Assembly (NCBI GenBank): GCA_965242575.1
Contig: OZ251461.1
Coordinates: 1,240,001 to 1,304,000 of the forward strand
Reading direction: 5' to 3'
DNA length: 64,000 nt
Origin: JANQOH01 sp965242575
Lineage (GTDB): Bacteria; Pseudomonadota; Alphaproteobacteria; UBA7887
Shown piece by piece: positions 10,955 through 21,988 of this stretch. The notes below the pieces were generated by a model. It made no database searches, was not told the DNA's origin, and saw nothing but the letters and a program-made list of their open reading frames with translations. A program made the translations under genes and the position numbers. Position 1 is the first letter of the stretch. Each line of letters opens with the position of its first letter.

Positions 10955-11057
10955 ATTCGATCCGCGCCCCGATACCCGTTCCCCCCGGGACCGCCGGCGC
11001 CGCCCGTGGAGGCGCGCCGCTCGATGAAGGGATGCGCAATCCCGTCCCCGCCGCCGG

Positions 11058-12308
11058 TCAGCCCCGCGCTTCGAAGGCGGTGGCGAGGCGGGGCAGGCGC
11101 CCGGAGGTCCACGCCAGAAGCGCCAGCATGGCGACCGCGCCGATGGCCAGCGGCAGGCGCAGGCCCACCCAGTCCGACGCAGCGCCCATCGCCACCGCGC
11201 CCACCGCCGGGCCGCCGCGGAACAGCAGGCCGTAAAGGCTGAGCACGCGCGCGCGCATCGCGCCGTCGACCGTGAGCTGGACCAGCGTGAGGCCGCTCAC
11301 GCCGCTCACCACCAGCGCGCAGCCGCACAGCGCCACCGCCGGCAGCGCGGCGGCGAGCGAGCCGGCGGCCGCGAAGCCGAGCAGCGCCGCGGTCGACACC
11401 GCCATCGACAACAGGCACAGCCGCGCCAGCCCGTCCTGGCCGCCGCCGCGCATGGCGAGCGCCAGGGCGCCGACAAGCGCGCCGACGCCGAAGGTCGCGG
11501 TGAGGACCGCCAGCGTGTCGGCGCCGCCGCCGAACACCAGGTCGGCGAAGCCGGGGAGGAGCTCGGTCACGGGGCGCACCAGGATCGACGACGCCAGCAT
11601 GAGGCCGAGCAGGACGCCGATGCCGGGATGGCCGGCGGCGTAGCGCAGCGCGTCGAGGATGGCGCCGAACATCGACCGCCCGTCCGGCGGGCGCGCCTCG
11701 GTCGCCTCGGAATCGAGCTTCAACACCCGCAACACGAGCAGGAAGGCGATGAAACTCAGCGCGTTGACGGCGAACGCCGTCGCCAGGCCGACGCCGACGA
11801 TCAGCGCGCCGGCAATGGCCGGGCCGATGAAGCGGGCGAGGTTGAACGTCGCCGAATTGATCGCCACCGCGGACGGCAGGTCGGCGCGCGGGACCAGGCT
11901 CGGCGCCAGCGCGAGCCGCGCCGGCTGGTTGAAGCCCACCACCGCGCCGCCGAACAGCGCCAGCGCGAACACGCTCCAGATGGTCGCGAACCCCGTCGCC
12001 ACGAGGAGGAACAACGCGAACGCCTGGAGCATCAGCAGGGTTTGCGCGGCGCGGATGACGGCGATCCGCGGCAGCCGGTCGGCGACCACCCCGCCGATGG
12101 GTCCCAGCACCACCGCCGGGAACAGGTCGGCGAAGGCGATGAGGCCGAGCCACGCGCCCGACGCCGTGAGCTCCCAGGTCAGCCAGCCGAGCGCGACGCG
12201 CTGGACCCACGTCCCCGTCAGCGAAACCGCGTTGCCGGCGGTGTACAGGCGGAAGTCGCGCCGCGCGAAAAGCCTGCGGAGGGCGGCGAGGCCGCGCGGC
12301 GCGCTCAC
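11058..12308 (-). CDS. Major facilitator superfamily transporter
   Basis: The 416-aa protein has about 12 hydrophobic segments and an MFS layout: FARRDFRLYTAGNAVSLTG, then GGVVADRLPRIAVIRAAQ (motif A-like), and a second half starting near residue 210. It is of the drug/enterobactin-exporter-like kind (DHA3 type). The substrate cannot be told from sequence. The GTG start overlaps the aroC stop codon by four bases (GTGA), placing it last in a fabI-aroC-MFS operon. Confidence 0.88.
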   Translation of the reverse strand: MSAPRGLAALRRLFARRDFRLYTAGNAVSLTGTWVQRVALGWLTWELTASGAWLGLIAFADLFPAVVLGPIGGVVADRLPRIAVIRAAQTLLMLQAFALFLLVATGFATIWSVFALALFGGAVVGFNQPARLALAPSLVPRADLPSAVAINSATFNLARFIGPAIAGALIVGVGLATAFAVNALSFIAFLLVLRVLKLDSEATEARPPDGRSMFGAILDALRYAAGHPGIGVLLGLMLASSILVRPVTELLPGFADLVFGGGADTLAVLTATFGVGALVGALALAMRGGGQDGLARLCLLSMAVSTAALLGFAAAGSLAAALPAVALCGCALVVSGVSGLTLVQLTVDGAMRARVLSLYGLLFRGGPAVGAVAMGAASDWVGLRLPLAIGAVAMLALLAWTSGRLPRLATAFEARG

Positions 12309-13393
12309 GAGCCCGCGCCGCCGCCGGTCTGCGCCCGGTGGCGAAGCAGGTGGTCGGCGAGCGCGCAGGCCATCATCGCCTCGCCCACCGGAACCGCGCG
12401 AATGCCGACGCAGGGGTCGTGCCGGCCCCGCGTGGAGATCTCCGTGTCGGCGCCGTGCACGTCGATGGTGCGCTTCGGCGCCAGTATCGAACTCGTCGGC
12501 TTGACCGCGAACCGCGCCACGACGTCCTGCCCGGAGGAGATCCCGCCGAGGATCCCCCCCGCGTGGTTGGAGAGGAACTCCGGCGCCCCGCCGCGTCCGG
12601 CGCGCATTTCATCGGCGCTCTCGGCGCCGGTCATCGCCGCCGCCGAGAAACCGGCGCCGATCTCGACTCCCTTCACCGCGTTGATGCTCATCAGCGCCTT
12701 GGCGATATCGGCGTCGAGCTTGTCGTAAACCGGCGCGCCGAGGCCGGCGGGGACGCCTTCGGCGACCACCTCGACCACCGCCCCGGTCGAATTCCCCGCC
12801 TTGCGGAGCGCGTCGATGTCCTCCGCCCACAGCTCCGCCGCGCGCGCGTCGGGGCACCAGAAGGGGTTGTCCTCGACCGCGCTCCAGTCCCACCGCGACC
12901 GGTCGATGGCGCGGCTCCCGACCTGCACCAGGGCGCCGCGCACCGTCACGCCTTCGCCCAGAACCTTGCGCGCGACCGCGCCGGCGGCGACCCGCATCGC
13001 CGTCTCGCGGGCGCTGGCCCGCCCGCCGCCGCGATAGTCGCGAACGCCGTATTTGCGCCAATAGGTGTAATCGGCGTGGGCGGGGCGGAATTTTTCGGCG
13101 ATATCGCCGTAGTCGCGCGGGCGCTGGTCCGTGTTTTCGACGACCAGCGCGATGGGCGCGCCGGTGGTGACGCCCGCGAAGACGCCGGAGAGGATTCGCA
13201 CCCGGTCCGGCTCGCGCCGCTGCGTGGTGAAGCGCGACCGCCCCGGCCGGCGGCGGTCGAGCCAGGGCTGGATGTCGGCCTCCGCCAGCGGCAGGCGCGG
13301 CGGCGCGCCGTCGACGACGCAGCCGATCGCCGGGCCGTGGCTCTCGCCCCAGGTGGTGAAGCGGAAATTGTGGCCGAAGCCGTTCCCCGCCAT
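12305..13393 (-). CDS. aroC: Chorismate synthase
   Basis: The 362-aa protein converts 5-enolpyruvylshikimate-3-phosphate to chorismate using reduced FMN, the last step of the shikimate pathway. Signature blocks are FTTWGESHGPAIGCVVDG at the N-terminus, GGGRASARETAMRVAAGA in the middle and GILGGISSGQDVVARFAVKP then RHDPCVGIRAVPV near the C-terminus. Length is typical. Its ATG overlaps the fabI stop (TGATG) and its stop overlaps the MFS start, so the three genes are translationally coupled. Confidence 0.98.
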   Translation of the reverse strand: MAGNGFGHNFRFTTWGESHGPAIGCVVDGAPPRLPLAEADIQPWLDRRRPGRSRFTTQRREPDRVRILSGVFAGVTTGAPIALVVENTDQRPRDYGDIAEKFRPAHADYTYWRKYGVRDYRGGGRASARETAMRVAAGAVARKVLGEGVTVRGALVQVGSRAIDRSRWDWSAVEDNPFWCPDARAAELWAEDIDALRKAGNSTGAVVEVVAEGVPAGLGAPVYDKLDADIAKALMSINAVKGVEIGAGFSAAAMTGAESADEMRAGRGGAPEFLSNHAGGILGGISSGQDVVARFAVKPTSSILAPKRTIDVHGADTEISTRGRHDPCVGIRAVPVGEAMMACALADHLLRHRAQTGGGAGS

Positions 13394-14241
13394 CAGACCG
13401 TGGCGATGTCGGGCGCGTCGACCGCCTTCATGCCGACGACGTGGTAGCCCGCATCGACGTGCAGGACCTCCCCCGTGACCCCGGCGCCGAGGGGGCCGAG
13501 AAGGAACACCGCCGCGCCGCCCACGTCGTCGATGGTCACGTTGCGCTTGAGCGGCGAGTTGTATTCGTTCCACTTGAGGATGTAGCGGAAATCGCCGATG
13601 CCGCTCGCCGCCAGCGTCCTGATCGGCCCCGCCGACACGGCGTTGACGCGGATTCCCTCGCCGCCCAGGTCGACCGCCAGGTAGCGGACGCTGGCCTCCA
13701 GCGCCGCCTTGGCCACGCCCATGACGTTGTAATGCGGCATCACCCGCTCGGCGCCGTAATAGGTGAGCGTGAGCAGGCTTCCGCCGCGCCGCATCGACGC
13801 CCGCGCGCGGCGGCAGACCGCGGTGAACGAATAGCACGAGACGTCGAGGCTGCGGACGAAATTGTCGCGCGTGGTGTCGACGTAGCGGCCCTTGAGTTGC
13901 TCCTTGTCCGACCAGGCGACGGCGTGGACGACGAAGTCCAGCCCGCCCCAGCGCGCGTCGAGCTCGCCGAACACCGCGTCGAGGTCCGCCGCGTCGGTCA
14001 CGTCGCAGGGCAGGACCAGCGACGACCCGACCGATTCGGCGAGGGGGCGGACGCGCTTCGCCAGCGCCTCCCCTTGGTAGGAGAAGGCGAGTTCGGCGCC
14101 GTGGGCCGCCGCCGCGCGCGCTATGCCCCAGGCGAGCGAGCGGTCGTTGGCGACCCCCATGACGAGGCCCCTGCGGCCGGCCAGAAGCGCCGGGCTTGCT
14201 TGCGTCGCCGCTTCGGGCGCGGCGGAATCGCTGTGCGGCAT
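13393..14241 (-). CDS. fabI: Enoyl-[acyl-carrier-protein] reductase FabI
   Basis: The 282-aa short-chain reductase carries out the last reduction of each fatty-acid elongation round with NADH. Visible features are the nucleotide-binding stretch RGLVMGVANDRSLAWGIA, the FVVHAVAWSD strand and the FabI-type catalytic pair Y-x6-K in HYNVMGVAKAALEAS. The usual VSAGPIRTLAASGI substrate loop is also present. A leader of about 20 residues rich in Ala and Ser precedes the fold. Start at 14241; the stop overlaps the aroC start. Confidence 0.97.
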   Translation of the reverse strand: MPHSDSAAPEAATQASPALLAGRRGLVMGVANDRSLAWGIARAAAAHGAELAFSYQGEALAKRVRPLAESVGSSLVLPCDVTDAADLDAVFGELDARWGGLDFVVHAVAWSDKEQLKGRYVDTTRDNFVRSLDVSCYSFTAVCRRARASMRRGGSLLTLTYYGAERVMPHYNVMGVAKAALEASVRYLAVDLGGEGIRVNAVSAGPIRTLAASGIGDFRYILKWNEYNSPLKRNVTIDDVGGAAVFLLGPLGAGVTGEVLHVDAGYHVVGMKAVDAPDIATV

Positions 14242-14311
14242 GGGGTCCGGACACGAGTGCAGGGCGGCGGCGGGCGGGCCGCAACCTACACCACGGGCGC
14301 GGGCCGCGAAA

Positions 14312-14349
14312 GCCGCGCCGATCCTCCGCGCGCCGCGCCGATCCTCCGC
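14312..14349. repeat. Tandem repeat, 18-bp identical unit with 20-bp period
   Basis: GCCGCGCCGATCCTCCGC occurs at 14312-14329 and again at 14332-14349. It lies in the 121-base gap between the fabI start and the stop of the glycine-zipper lipoprotein gene. On the minus strand it contributes two GGAGGAT tracts. No function is evident. Confidence 0.7.
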
Positions 14350-14362
14350 CGGGCGCCCCGGT

Positions 14363-14836
14363 TCAGGCGTCGACGATCATCCAGGTTCCGTCCGGCTGCC
14401 GGCAGGCGCGCCCGTAGGCCTCCTCCGTCTGCCCGCCGATGGTGATCGTCTGCTGGAACTCGCGGCAATACTGCCCCGTCTCCGTCTGCTCGGTGTGTAT
14501 CGGCGTATGGGTCCCGCTCACCCCGGTGTCGGGGTTCTCCCAGGTCGTGGTGGTCCCGGTGGGGATCGTCTCCAGCGTCTCCTGGTAGTTGCGCTCGGCC
14601 AGAACCCGGTCGGCCTCGTCGAGGTTCCGGCCCAATTCGCCGCCGATCATGGCGCCGATGAGCGCGCCGACGCCGACGGCGGCGAGCTGCCCCGAGCCCT
14701 TGCCGACCTGCGAGCCCGCGAGCCCGCCGATGCCGGCGCCGATGATGCTGCCGACCGTCTCCTTCTCCCCGCCCGAACAGCCGCCGAGCGCCAGGACCAG
14801 GCCGGCGGCCAGCGCGGTCTTCCAGGGTTTCGTCAT
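14363..14836 (-). CDS. Glycine-zipper (17-kDa antigen-like) lipoprotein
   Basis: The 157-aa protein has a lipoprotein signal (AAGLVLALGGCSGG, lipobox Cys 21). A glycine-zipper double helix follows, GSIIGAGIGGLAGSQVGKGS then AVGVGALIGAMIGGELG, as in the rickettsial 17-kDa surface antigen family. The C-terminal domain contains the ETIPTGTTTTWENPDTG and YCREFQQTITIGG phrases typical of that family and a disulfide-capable Cys pair. It is probably anchored in the outer membrane. Start chosen at the ATG giving the signal sequence directly. Confidence 0.9.
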   Translation of the reverse strand: MTKPWKTALAAGLVLALGGCSGGEKETVGSIIGAGIGGLAGSQVGKGSGQLAAVGVGALIGAMIGGELGRNLDEADRVLAERNYQETLETIPTGTTTTWENPDTGVSGTHTPIHTEQTETGQYCREFQQTITIGGQTEEAYGRACRQPDGTWMIVDA

Positions 14837-14942
14837 GACATCCTCGCGATACCGGTGCGCGCCACCGCGCTTGCCGCGGCGGCCGTGGTTGGCATATAGG
14901 CTTTCGCGCGGGCGAATATAAGGGGCCGGACAGGTTCGCGGC

Positions 14943-15539
14943 ATGGCGATTCCCCTGGACGAGGACCCGGTCGCGCTGTTCGCCGCCTGGCTCGAGGACG
15001 CCGGCGCGCGGGAGCCGAACGACCCCAACGCCGCCTGCCTCGCCACCGCGGCCGCCGACGGCGCGCCGTCGGCGCGCATGGTCCTGGTCAAGGCCGCCGA
15101 TTCGGGCGGCCTCGTCTTCTACACCAATCTGGGCAGCCGCAAGGCGCGGGAGCTGGCGGCGAACCCGCGCGCGGCGCTGTGCTGCCACTGGAAGAGCCTG
15201 CGCCGCCAGGTGCGAGTCGAGGGCCCCGTCGCGCCGGTCGACGACGCCGAGGCCGACGCCTATTTCGCCGGGCGGAGCCGCCCGAGCCGCATCGGCGCCT
15301 GGGCGAGCCGGCAGTCGGAGCCGCTGGAGGGCCGCTTCGTCCTCGAGGCCCGCGCCGCCCGCTTCGCGGCGAGGTTCGGCGCCGGTCCGGTGCCCCGCCC
15401 GCCCTTCTGGTCCGGCTTCCGCCTCGCCCCGCTCCGCATCGAGTTCTGGCGCGACGGCGCGTTCCGCCTCCACGACCGCGTCGCCTACCGCCGCGCCGCG
15501 CCGGAGGACGCCTGGACGAGCCGGAGGCTGTTCCCGTGA
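14943..15539 (+). CDS. pdxH: Pyridoxamine 5'-phosphate oxidase
   Basis: The 198-aa flavoprotein oxidises pyridoxine or pyridoxamine 5'-phosphate to pyridoxal 5'-phosphate with FMN and oxygen. Signature segments are PSARMVLVKAADSGGLVFYT, then NLGSRKARELAANPRAALC and HWKSLRRQVRVEG. The C-terminal RIEFWRDGAFRLHDRVAYRR and its WTSRRLFP end are also typical. Length is normal. It is followed by the cation transporter with a GTGA overlap. Confidence 0.97.
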   Translation: MAIPLDEDPVALFAAWLEDAGAREPNDPNAACLATAAADGAPSARMVLVKAADSGGLVFYTNLGSRKARELAANPRAALCCHWKSLRRQVRVEGPVAPVDDAEADAYFAGRSRPSRIGAWASRQSEPLEGRFVLEARAARFAARFGAGPVPRPPFWSGFRLAPLRIEFWRDGAFRLHDRVAYRRAAPEDAWTSRRLFP

Positions 15540-16486
15540 GCGGCGCGCCGCCCGGCGTCGAGGTTTTGGGAATTGCGGCCCGGGCGCGGCTGCTGAAGCG
15601 CGCGACCCGGGCGGCGCTGGCGGTGTCCGGCGCGCTGATCTGCCTGAAATTCGCCGCCTGGGTCGCCACCGATTCGGTGGCCGTCCTGTCGTCGCTGGTC
15701 GATTCGGCGCTCGACGCGATGGCGTCGGCGGTCAATTTCGTCGCCGTCCGCCATGCGCTGGCGCCGCCCGACGCCGAGCACCGGTTCGGCCACGGCAAGG
15801 CGGAATCGATCGCCGGCCTCGCCCAGGCCGCCTTCGTCGCCGGTTCGGCGCTGTTTCTGGTTTTCGAGGCGCTCTCCCGCTTGGCCGGCCCGCGCCCCGT
15901 CGCCTATGGCGACGCCGGCGTGGCCGTCATGCTCGTGTCCATCGCCCTGACCTTCGGCCTGGTCCGCTACCAGACCTACGTCGTCCGGCGCACCGGGTCG
16001 ACGGCGATAGGCGCGGATTCGCTGCACTACCGGGCCGACCTGCTGGCGAACCTGGCGATCATCGGCGCGCTGGTCGGGGCCGGGCGGTTCGACGCCGCGT
16101 GGATCGACCCCGCGGCGGCGCTGCTCGTCGCCGCCTACATTCTCTACAGCGCGTGGGGGATCCTGCGGACGGCGCTGGACGGGCTGATGGACCGGGAGTT
16201 CCCCGAGGCGGAGCGCCGGCGCATCCTCGATATCGCCGCGGCGCATCCGCAAGTGCGGGGCGTCCACGACCTGCGCACCCGGCGCTCCGGGCCGCGCAGC
16301 TTCGTCCAGCTCCACCTCGAGCTCGAGGGATCGATGACCCTGCGCGACGCGCATGTCGTGTCGGACCGGGTGGAGGAGGACATCGTCGCCGCGTTCCCGG
16401 GCGCCGAGGTTATCGTCCACCTGGACCCGGAAGGGATCGCCGAGGACATGCCGGATTACGCGCGGTCGCAGATTCGCCCTACTTGA
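15536..16486 (+). CDS. Cation diffusion facilitator family transporter (FieF-like)
   Basis: The 316-aa inner-membrane protein has six predicted helices and the CDF metal site. This comprises D-x3-D in SSLVDSALDAMAS (helix 2) and H-x3-D in DSLHYRADLLAN (helix 5), followed by a cytoplasmic C-terminal domain (SFVQLHLELEGSMTLRDAH). Such proteins export Zn(II) or Fe(II) by proton antiport; DD-HD sites are FieF-like. The GTG start overlaps the pdxH stop. Its last eight bases overlap the convergent rpmG gene. Confidence 0.93.
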   Translation: MSGAPPGVEVLGIAARARLLKRATRAALAVSGALICLKFAAWVATDSVAVLSSLVDSALDAMASAVNFVAVRHALAPPDAEHRFGHGKAESIAGLAQAAFVAGSALFLVFEALSRLAGPRPVAYGDAGVAVMLVSIALTFGLVRYQTYVVRRTGSTAIGADSLHYRADLLANLAIIGALVGAGRFDAAWIDPAAALLVAAYILYSAWGILRTALDGLMDREFPEAERRRILDIAAAHPQVRGVHDLRTRRSGPRSFVQLHLELEGSMTLRDAHVVSDRVEEDIVAAFPGAEVIVHLDPEGIAEDMPDYARSQIRPT

Positions 16487-16646
16487 TCTTGCCTTCCTTG
16501 TAGAGCACGTGCTTGCGCGCGACCGGGTCGTATTTCATGATCTCGAACTTGCCGGTCATGTTTTTCGGGTTCTTCTTCGTCACGTAGAAGTGCCCCGTTC
16601 CGGCGCTGGAGTTGAGCCGGATTTTCAGACTGCTGGGTTTGGCCAT
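16479..16646 (-). CDS. rpmG: 50S ribosomal protein L33
   Basis: The 55-aa protein reads MAKPSSLKIRLNSSAGTGHF then YVTKKNPKNMTGKFEIMKYD and ends EGKIK. This is the zinc-free L33 form, with no cysteines. Position and length are normal. It converges on the transporter gene with an 8-base overlap and has its own promoter at 16692-16719. Confidence 0.97.
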   Translation of the reverse strand: MAKPSSLKIRLNSSAGTGHFYVTKKNPKNMTGKFEIMKYDPVARKHVLYKEGKIK

Positions 16647-16691
16647 CTCCGCCTCCCGCTTCCCGCCGCGCCCTTCGCGCGCGCCGCGCGC

Positions 16692-16719
16692 ACCATAGCG
16701 CCGGGCCGGGCGCGGTCAA
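16692..16719 (-). promoter_or_regulatory. rpmG promoter
   Basis: On the minus strand TTGACC (16719-16714) and TATGGT (16697-16692) are separated by 16 bases, 46 bases upstream of the rpmG start. The pattern agrees with other promoters seen in this window. Confidence 0.5.
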
Positions 16720-16778
16720 GCCGCCTCCCGCGTTGACAGCGGCCGGGCCGTGATCGAAGCGGCGGCCGCCGCGCGGGG

Positions 16779-17717
16779 TTAGGGGGCGCGTTTCGCGCCG
16801 AACGCGCCTACGATGTTCGCCTGTTCGACGACTCCCGCCGTTTCGGCGTGGCCGGGGCCGTAGAACCCGCCCTGGATGCGGTTGCCGGTCAGGCCGGCCT
16901 GGAAGGTTCCGTCGGAAGCGACCGGAACGTCGTCGAACCGCAAGGCCGCCGTCGAATGGGCCGCGCCCCTGTCGAGGTCGCGGATATTCGTGAACGCCGC
17001 GTCGAGCGTGCCCCGCGCTCCGTCGGCGGTGTAGGTCAACGCGGCGTCGCCCTGCAACAGGTTGTCCCGCGCGGCGCCTGCGGTCGCGGTCCCGGCCATC
17101 AGCCCGCGCCATGTGAGCGTGAACCCCGGCGCGCTTCCGGTCAGGTCGCCAATGGCGGCGCCCAGCCGGTAGCCGAAGTACACGCCGTTGATCGTTCCGC
17201 TGTCGATTTCCAGCTGGAACGCCGCATGGTCCATCTGCCCACTGTACCCTTTGGTGCCGAATTCATCTTCGGTTTCGGCGACCGCGGTTTCGATCATCGT
17301 GACGCCGTTCTTGCCGAGGACTGCCCGATGTGCGCCGGACGCGACCTCCAGATCGCGCAAGGAGATCGTCTCGGATATCCCGCTTCTCGGCTCCGTCCAC
17401 GTGCATGTCGTTCCGAAACAGCGCGCCCGGAGCTGGAAGCTGCGGAGATCCGGGTCGGACGAATTCCCGAAGACGGTGGAGGAAATGATCGAATCGGAGC
17501 GTTCGAGGAGCGCGGCGGCGCGCGCCCGGACGTCGGCGACGGTCTCGGCCGGAGGCGAGGAGCCGGTCAGCGCTTGCGCGCGCGCCGGGTCCAGGCGGAG
17601 ACCGGAGCTGGCGCCGCCGGCGCCCCCTCCGCCTCCGCCGCCCCCTCCGCCGCATGCGGCGAGCGAGAGAAGGGCGAGCATCCCGGCGGCGGAGACAAGG
17701 TGGCGAAAGATCGTCAT
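16779..17717 (-). CDS. Surface lipoprotein with TbpB-like C-terminal barrel
   Basis: The 312-aa protein has a lipoprotein signal (GMLALLSLAAC). After the lipid Cys come ten consecutive glycines, a flexible tether. The C-terminal part (TGNRIQGGFYGPGHAETAGV, then ANIVGAFGAKR) is the hallmark of the transferrin-binding-protein-B-like eight-stranded barrel of Slam-dependent surface lipoproteins. The family is displayed on the cell surface and often binds host or environmental ligands. No Slam or TonB receptor gene is adjacent. GAGGAGAG precedes the ATG at 17717. Ligand unknown. Confidence 0.85.
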   Translation of the reverse strand: MTIFRHLVSAAGMLALLSLAACGGGGGGGGGGAGGASSGLRLDPARAQALTGSSPPAETVADVRARAAALLERSDSIISSTVFGNSSDPDLRSFQLRARCFGTTCTWTEPRSGISETISLRDLEVASGAHRAVLGKNGVTMIETAVAETEDEFGTKGYSGQMDHAAFQLEIDSGTINGVYFGYRLGAAIGDLTGSAPGFTLTWRGLMAGTATAGAARDNLLQGDAALTYTADGARGTLDAAFTNIRDLDRGAAHSTAALRFDDVPVASDGTFQAGLTGNRIQGGFYGPGHAETAGVVEQANIVGAFGAKRAP

Positions 17718-18026
17718 GGCGGCTCTCCTCGTGCATCGCCGCGGCGGCGGACGCGCGACGTCGCGACGCAAGGCAATTACCTACCCGCGGACGGGCGGGC
17801 GCGTCAATCGCGCGGAAACCTCCTCCGGGGACGCAAGCGCCGCCCGCGCCGCGCCGCCGCCCGAACGGCGGCCGTCGATCGCAAGGAGCGGCAAGGGGCG
17901 GAAGCCTCTCCGAACGCCGGATCGCCGCCGCGCCGCCGGACGGGTTCGCGTTGACAGCGGCCGGGGCCGCGCCTATGTCGACCGGGCCGGCGCGAACGCC
18001 GCGCCGCGCGTCCCGGAGGGCCGTTC
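17718..18026. other. Divergent intergenic region between lipoprotein gene and secA
   Basis: This 309-base gap has no convincing gene. It holds the ribosome-binding sites of both divergent genes and the secA promoter at 17951-17979. The stretch around 17775-17800 (CAATTACCTACCC) is the only A/T-richer part and may hold the minus-strand promoter, but no good hexamers are seen. Confidence 0.6.
17951..17979 (+). promoter_or_regulatory. secA promoter
   Basis: TTGACA (17951-17956) and TATGTC (17974-17979) are 17 bases apart and lie 47 bases upstream of the secA ATG, which has GGAGG before it. Confidence 0.6.
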
Positions 18027-20750
<2,724 letters not shown>

Positions 20751-21020
20751 CGCGGGCCGGCGGTTCGGAGGGGCGCGGTTAACCCGCGTTTCTCCGCCGC
20801 CACGCCGGCCGCGTTGCCCGCGGAGTCCGGCGCCGGCCCGCCACGGCGGGCCGCGCTTCGCGGCCTTGCCGCCGCGGGCTTGCTCTTGCGAAGGAGGGGG
20901 ACGCGCCTTGCGGCGCAGACCCGGCAACGGTGTCCCCCTCGCCGCGTCGAACGCCCGGCGGCGGCGCTGGCGCCGAGGCAGCCGGGCGGCGTCATGCGCG
21001 TTTTCTCCCCGGCCGCGCCG
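20751..21020. other. Hairpin-rich intergenic region after secA
   Basis: This 270-base gap lies between two convergent genes. It contains a perfect GGCCCGCC/GGCGGGCC inverted repeat near 20838-20855, an adjoining GGCCGCG-CTT-CGCGGCC hairpin, and a long hairpin at 20894-20940. It probably ends transcription from both sides. No reading frame in it looks coding. Confidence 0.5.
20894..20940. repeat. Long structured hairpin (9-bp outer stem, inner GCGCC/GGCGC stem)
   Basis: GAGGGGGAC (20894-20902) pairs perfectly with GTCCCCCTC (20932-20940). Inside lies a second stem, GCGCC-TTGC-GGCGC, at 20903-20916. There is no U-run, so it is not a textbook terminator. It could be a bidirectional terminator or part of a small RNA. 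Confidence 0.5.
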
Positions 21021-21455
21021 TCACCGCACCGGTGCGCCGGGGCGTTCGAAGCGGGAGCGGATGCGGGACAGCAGGCCGTCGCGGACGCCGCGGTAGGCGG
21101 CGAGGCGGACCTCGCGCGCGCCCTCGATGATCGACGGGTCGAAGGTGCGCCAATACTCCACCTCGGTGGCGCTGGCGCGGGTGAACTCCAGCGCGCGGTG
21201 CTGCGCGTCCGGCGACAGGGTCACGATCAGGTCGAAGGATTCGTCGTCCAGGTCCTCCAGCGCCTTGGCGCGGTGGCCCGATATGTCGATCCCGATCTCG
21301 TCCATCGCGGCGACCGCGAAAGTGTCCAGCGCGCCCCGGCGCAGGCCGGCGGAATCGACGTACACCGCGCCGTGGAGCAGGAACCTCGCCAACCCCTCGG
21401 CGATCGGCGACCGCAAGGCGTTGTTCGCGCACATGAACAGCACGCTGTTCGTCAT
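21021..21455 (-). CDS. Low-molecular-weight phosphatase / arsenate-reductase-like protein
   Basis: The 144-aa protein has the C-x5-R phosphate loop near its start (VLFMCANNALRSPIAEGL) and a low-MW tyrosine phosphatase fold. It ends with a D-P-containing acid loop (WRTFDPSIIEGA). Whether it acts on phosphotyrosine or arsenate cannot be decided. Its ATG overlaps the UPF0262 stop, so it is the last gene of the hisG-hisD-UPF0262 operon, an arrangement common in alphaproteobacteria. Confidence 0.9.
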   Translation of the reverse strand: MTNSVLFMCANNALRSPIAEGLARFLLHGAVYVDSAGLRRGALDTFAVAAMDEIGIDISGHRAKALEDLDDESFDLIVTLSPDAQHRALEFTRASATEVEYWRTFDPSIIEGAREVRLAAYRGVRDGLLSRIRSRFERPGAPVR

Positions 21456-21988
21456 CGCCCCGGCGCCCGGCCCCGCAGATGCAGCGCGCACACCAGGGTG
21501 AACAGGCGCCGCGCGGTGGCGCCGTCGATGCGGACGCGCCCGGCCAGCGCCGCCCGGAGCAGCTCCGCGCCCTCGTCGTGGACGGCGCGCCGGCCCATGT
21601 CCAGCGCCTCGATGCGCGATGGCGGCGCGGCGCGAATCGCGGCGAAATAGTTCTCGCACACCGTGAAATAGTCCCGGACGACGCGCCGCAGCCCCGACAG
21701 CGGGACGACGATGCGCCCGGCGTCCGCGCCGCCCGCCGCCGCGCGGACGCGCATGTCCAGTCGCCCGCCGGCGACCGACAGGCGCACGGCGTAGGGGCCG
21801 GGCGGCGCGTCCGCCGGCGCGAAACTGTTGGCCTCCAGCAGGTCGAAGACGGCGACGCGGCGCTCCTGCTCGACCTCCGGGCTCCAGCGGCCCTCCCCGC
21901 CGTCGTCGAGGACGATGTCGACGATGCGCCCGCTTTCGGCGTCCTCGATATCGGCGTCCGGGGGCGCGGCGCCGGGGGGCGGCGTCAC
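21452..21988 (-). CDS. UPF0262 family protein
   Basis: The 178-aa protein contains IVDIVLDDGGEGRWSPEVEQ, ERRVAVFDLLEANSFAP, LSGLRRVVRDYFTVCENYF and IEALDMGRRAVHDEGAELLR, the conserved blocks of alphaproteobacterial UPF0262. The function is unknown. It sits between hisD (ATGA overlap at its start) and the low-MW phosphatase, the standard neighbourhood of this family. Confidence 0.93.
   Translation of the reverse strand: MTPPPGAAPPDADIEDAESGRIVDIVLDDGGEGRWSPEVEQERRVAVFDLLEANSFAPADAPPGPYAVRLSVAGGRLDMRVRAAAGGADAGRIVVPLSGLRRVVRDYFTVCENYFAAIRAAPPSRIEALDMGRRAVHDEGAELLRAALAGRVRIDGATARRLFTLVCALHLRGRAPGR

Noticed and set aside
17600..17690. Poly-glycine coding tract as a phase-variable simple repeat
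   Set aside because: The glycine codons are mixed (GGC and GGG forms) and do not form a uniform short repeat, so slippage is unlikely.
16730..17965. 18-bp identical stretch GCGTTGACAGCGGCCGGG at 16730 and 17948
   Set aside because: The second copy is part of the secA promoter. The first has no good -10 and no gene downstream on that strand; probably chance or a relic.
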